A DNA stretch of 64,000 nucleotides from Johnsonella ignava ATCC 51276 (lineage in GTDB: Bacteria; Bacillota; Clostridia; Lachnospirales; Lachnospiraceae): contig NZ_JH378833.1 of the NCBI RefSeq assembly GCF_000235445.1, positions 4,435 through 68,434 on the forward strand, read 5' to 3'. Of the stretch, positions 63,043 through 64,000 are shown piece after piece; position 1 is the stretch's first letter, and each line of letters opens with the position of its first letter. The position numbers were made by a program, and so were the translations under genes. The notes beneath the pieces are model-generated. The model saw only the letters and a program-made list of their open reading frames with translations. It did no database searches and was not told where the DNA came from.

Positions 63043-63830
63043 TTTTTGAAACGGTAAACGCAAGCTTTTCTTACAAAAAAAATTCTGCCATGCTTCTTAA
63101 GAATATAAATTTAAATGTAGAAAGCAATGAGGTGCTTGCAATACTGGGACCAAACGGTATAGGAAAAACCACTCTGCTTAAATGCATGACAGGGCTATTG
63201 CACTGGAAAGAAGGCTTCAGCAGTATAGATAAAAGAAGAGTTGATGAGATGAGCTCAAAGGATTTTTTTTCAATCACCGCCTATGTTCCTCAGGCAAGGA
63301 ATCCGGCATTTGCCTACAAATCGGAAGAATTTATAATGCTCGGTCGTTCAATACATGTAGGTAATTTTTCAAAACCCGGAAAAAAGGATTATGAAAAAGT
63401 AAATGAAGTAATAGAGCTGTTAGCACTTCAGAAACTTGTAGGAAAATTTATAAACCGCCTAAGCGGCGGAGAACTTCAGATGCTCCTTATTGCAAGAGCC
63501 TTATGCCAAGAACCGTCCATACTCATACTTGATGAGCCTGAAAGTAATCTGGACTTTAAAAATCAGCTTATGATACTTGACAGTATAAGAAGGCTTGCAG
63601 ATAAAGGAATGATATGTATATTCAATACCCATTATCCATCACATGCATTTTCAATAGGTGATAAGGCAATTATGATAGGAAAAAATAGCCAAAATATATT
63701 CGGTTCTGTTGAAACAGTGCTTACTAAAAAGAATATAGAAACTGTATTCGGGGTAAATGTGGATATTGCAAAAAATATTTCAGGTAAAAAAGAATATACT
63801 ACAATAACCGCATTAAGTATAAAAAATTAA
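63039..63830 (+). CDS. ABC transporter ATP-binding protein (iron class)
   Basis: 263 residues. Walker A ILGPNGIGKTTLLKC, Q-loop AYVPQ, signature RLSGGELQMLLIARAL, Walker B ILILDEPESNLD and switch His in NTHYPSH. Energises the FecCD permease. Its ATGA overlap with the permease gene implies translational coupling. Confidence 0.95.
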   Translation: MIFETVNASFSYKKNSAMLLKNINLNVESNEVLAILGPNGIGKTTLLKCMTGLLHWKEGFSSIDKRRVDEMSSKDFFSITAYVPQARNPAFAYKSEEFIMLGRSIHVGNFSKPGKKDYEKVNEVIELLALQKLVGKFINRLSGGELQMLLIARALCQEPSILILDEPESNLDFKNQLMILDSIRRLADKGMICIFNTHYPSHAFSIGDKAIMIGKNSQNIFGSVETVLTKKNIETVFGVNVDIAKNISGKKEYTTITALSIKN

Positions 63831-63883
63831 TTTTTAACGTAAAATAAAAGATCCGAAAAACGTATAATTTATAAGGAGGTTTT

Positions 63884-64000
63884 ATGAAAAGATATATTAA
63901 ATTTTTAGCAGGAATTTCACTTTTATCTCTGCTTACAGGCTGTACATCAAACAATACCGCTACAACTGGAAAGACTTCAGGAAATGTTTCAAACGAATCG
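63884..64000 (+). CDS. ABC transporter substrate-binding lipoprotein, 5' end only
   Basis: The first 39 codons before the window ends. AAGGAGG lies 5 nt upstream of the ATG. Signal peptide with lipobox SLLTGCTS, then an Asn/Thr/Ser-rich linker. As third gene after permease and ATPase it is most likely the solute-binding protein of the system. The ligand-binding domain is outside the window. Confidence 0.8.
   Translation, partial: MKRYIKFLAGISLLSLLTGCTSNNTATTGKTSGNVSNES

Noticed and set aside
1..64000. tRNA or rRNA genes
   Set aside because: No cloverleaf-type conserved bases (for example GGTTCGAATCC) or rRNA segments were seen in the intergenic regions.

Overview
The window is AT-rich DNA from a low-GC Gram-positive bacterium of the class Clostridia, most likely a member of the Lachnospiraceae. 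This rests on gene families and order (hisS-aspS next to hemZ and relA, a DUF951 protein, a DUF2156 protein, tsaE-tsaB-rimI), the consistent strong Shine-Dalgarno sites, and two secreted proteins ending in choline-binding-type aromatic repeats, a trait common in oral and gut Lachnospiraceae. The species cannot be named from the sequence alone. Almost all genes look chromosomal and ordinary; the accessory parts are the CRISPR locus with an IS remnant at the left edge, and two blocks of surface or poorly known genes (37.6-46.1 kb and 50.8-52.9 kb).

1-11.6 kb: a decayed IS3-family element abuts the leader-distal end of a CRISPR array of 32 identical 30-bp repeats. A complete type I-B cas operon (cas6-cas8-cas7-cas5-cas3-cas4-cas1-cas2) lies to its right on the minus strand. 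Array, leader and cas genes are read leftward. A leader promoter (TAGACA-N17-TATAAT) fits this orientation.

11.6-20.9 kb: minus-strand housekeeping genes relA, an MBL-fold hydrolase, hemZ, hisS and aspS, then the riboflavin transporter ribU under an FMN riboswitch with an intrinsic terminator.

21.4-23.5 kb: two plus-strand lipoproteins of the DUF1307/YehR type, made by tandem duplication, the second carrying two copies of the domain.

23.6-36.5 kb: a long minus-strand run: secA, prfB (programmed +1 frameshift), an ACT-domain protein, hom, tex, a YcxB-like protein, tsaE, tsaB, rimI, rnz, tsaD, ispD. It covers protein export, translation termination, threonine/methionine precursor supply, t6A tRNA modification, tRNA 3' processing and isoprenoid synthesis.

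37.0-46.1 kb: hpf, then an Asn/Gly-rich zinc-ribbon membrane protein, a large secreted choline-binding-type protein, a TerD-domain protein paired with an AIM24 protein, a tiny Asn-rich membrane protein, and two overlapping unknown membrane-anchored proteins.

46.4-52.9 kb: a shikimate kinase, DUF951, a GNAT acetyltransferase, a DUF2156 protein, a PNPOx-like flavoprotein and a second secreted choline-binding-type protein.

53.1-64 kb: a Zn/Cd-type P-ATPase with a separate HMA protein and ArsR repressor, rpiB, an EamA transporter, a MATE efflux pump, a selenium-associated trio (yedF, DUF3343, cysteine desulfurase-like) and the start of an iron-type ABC transporter operon.

Most notable: a GTTAG-N6-CTAAC palindrome just downstream of the promoters of both the iron-type ABC operon and the 789-residue surface protein, suggesting one shared, probably metal-responsive, regulon; two near-identical GTTGA-N8-TCAAC operators plus an eleven-copy 8-bp repeat in the arsR leader; an IS end that falls inside a CRISPR repeat; and the TerD/AIM24/Asn-rich cluster.
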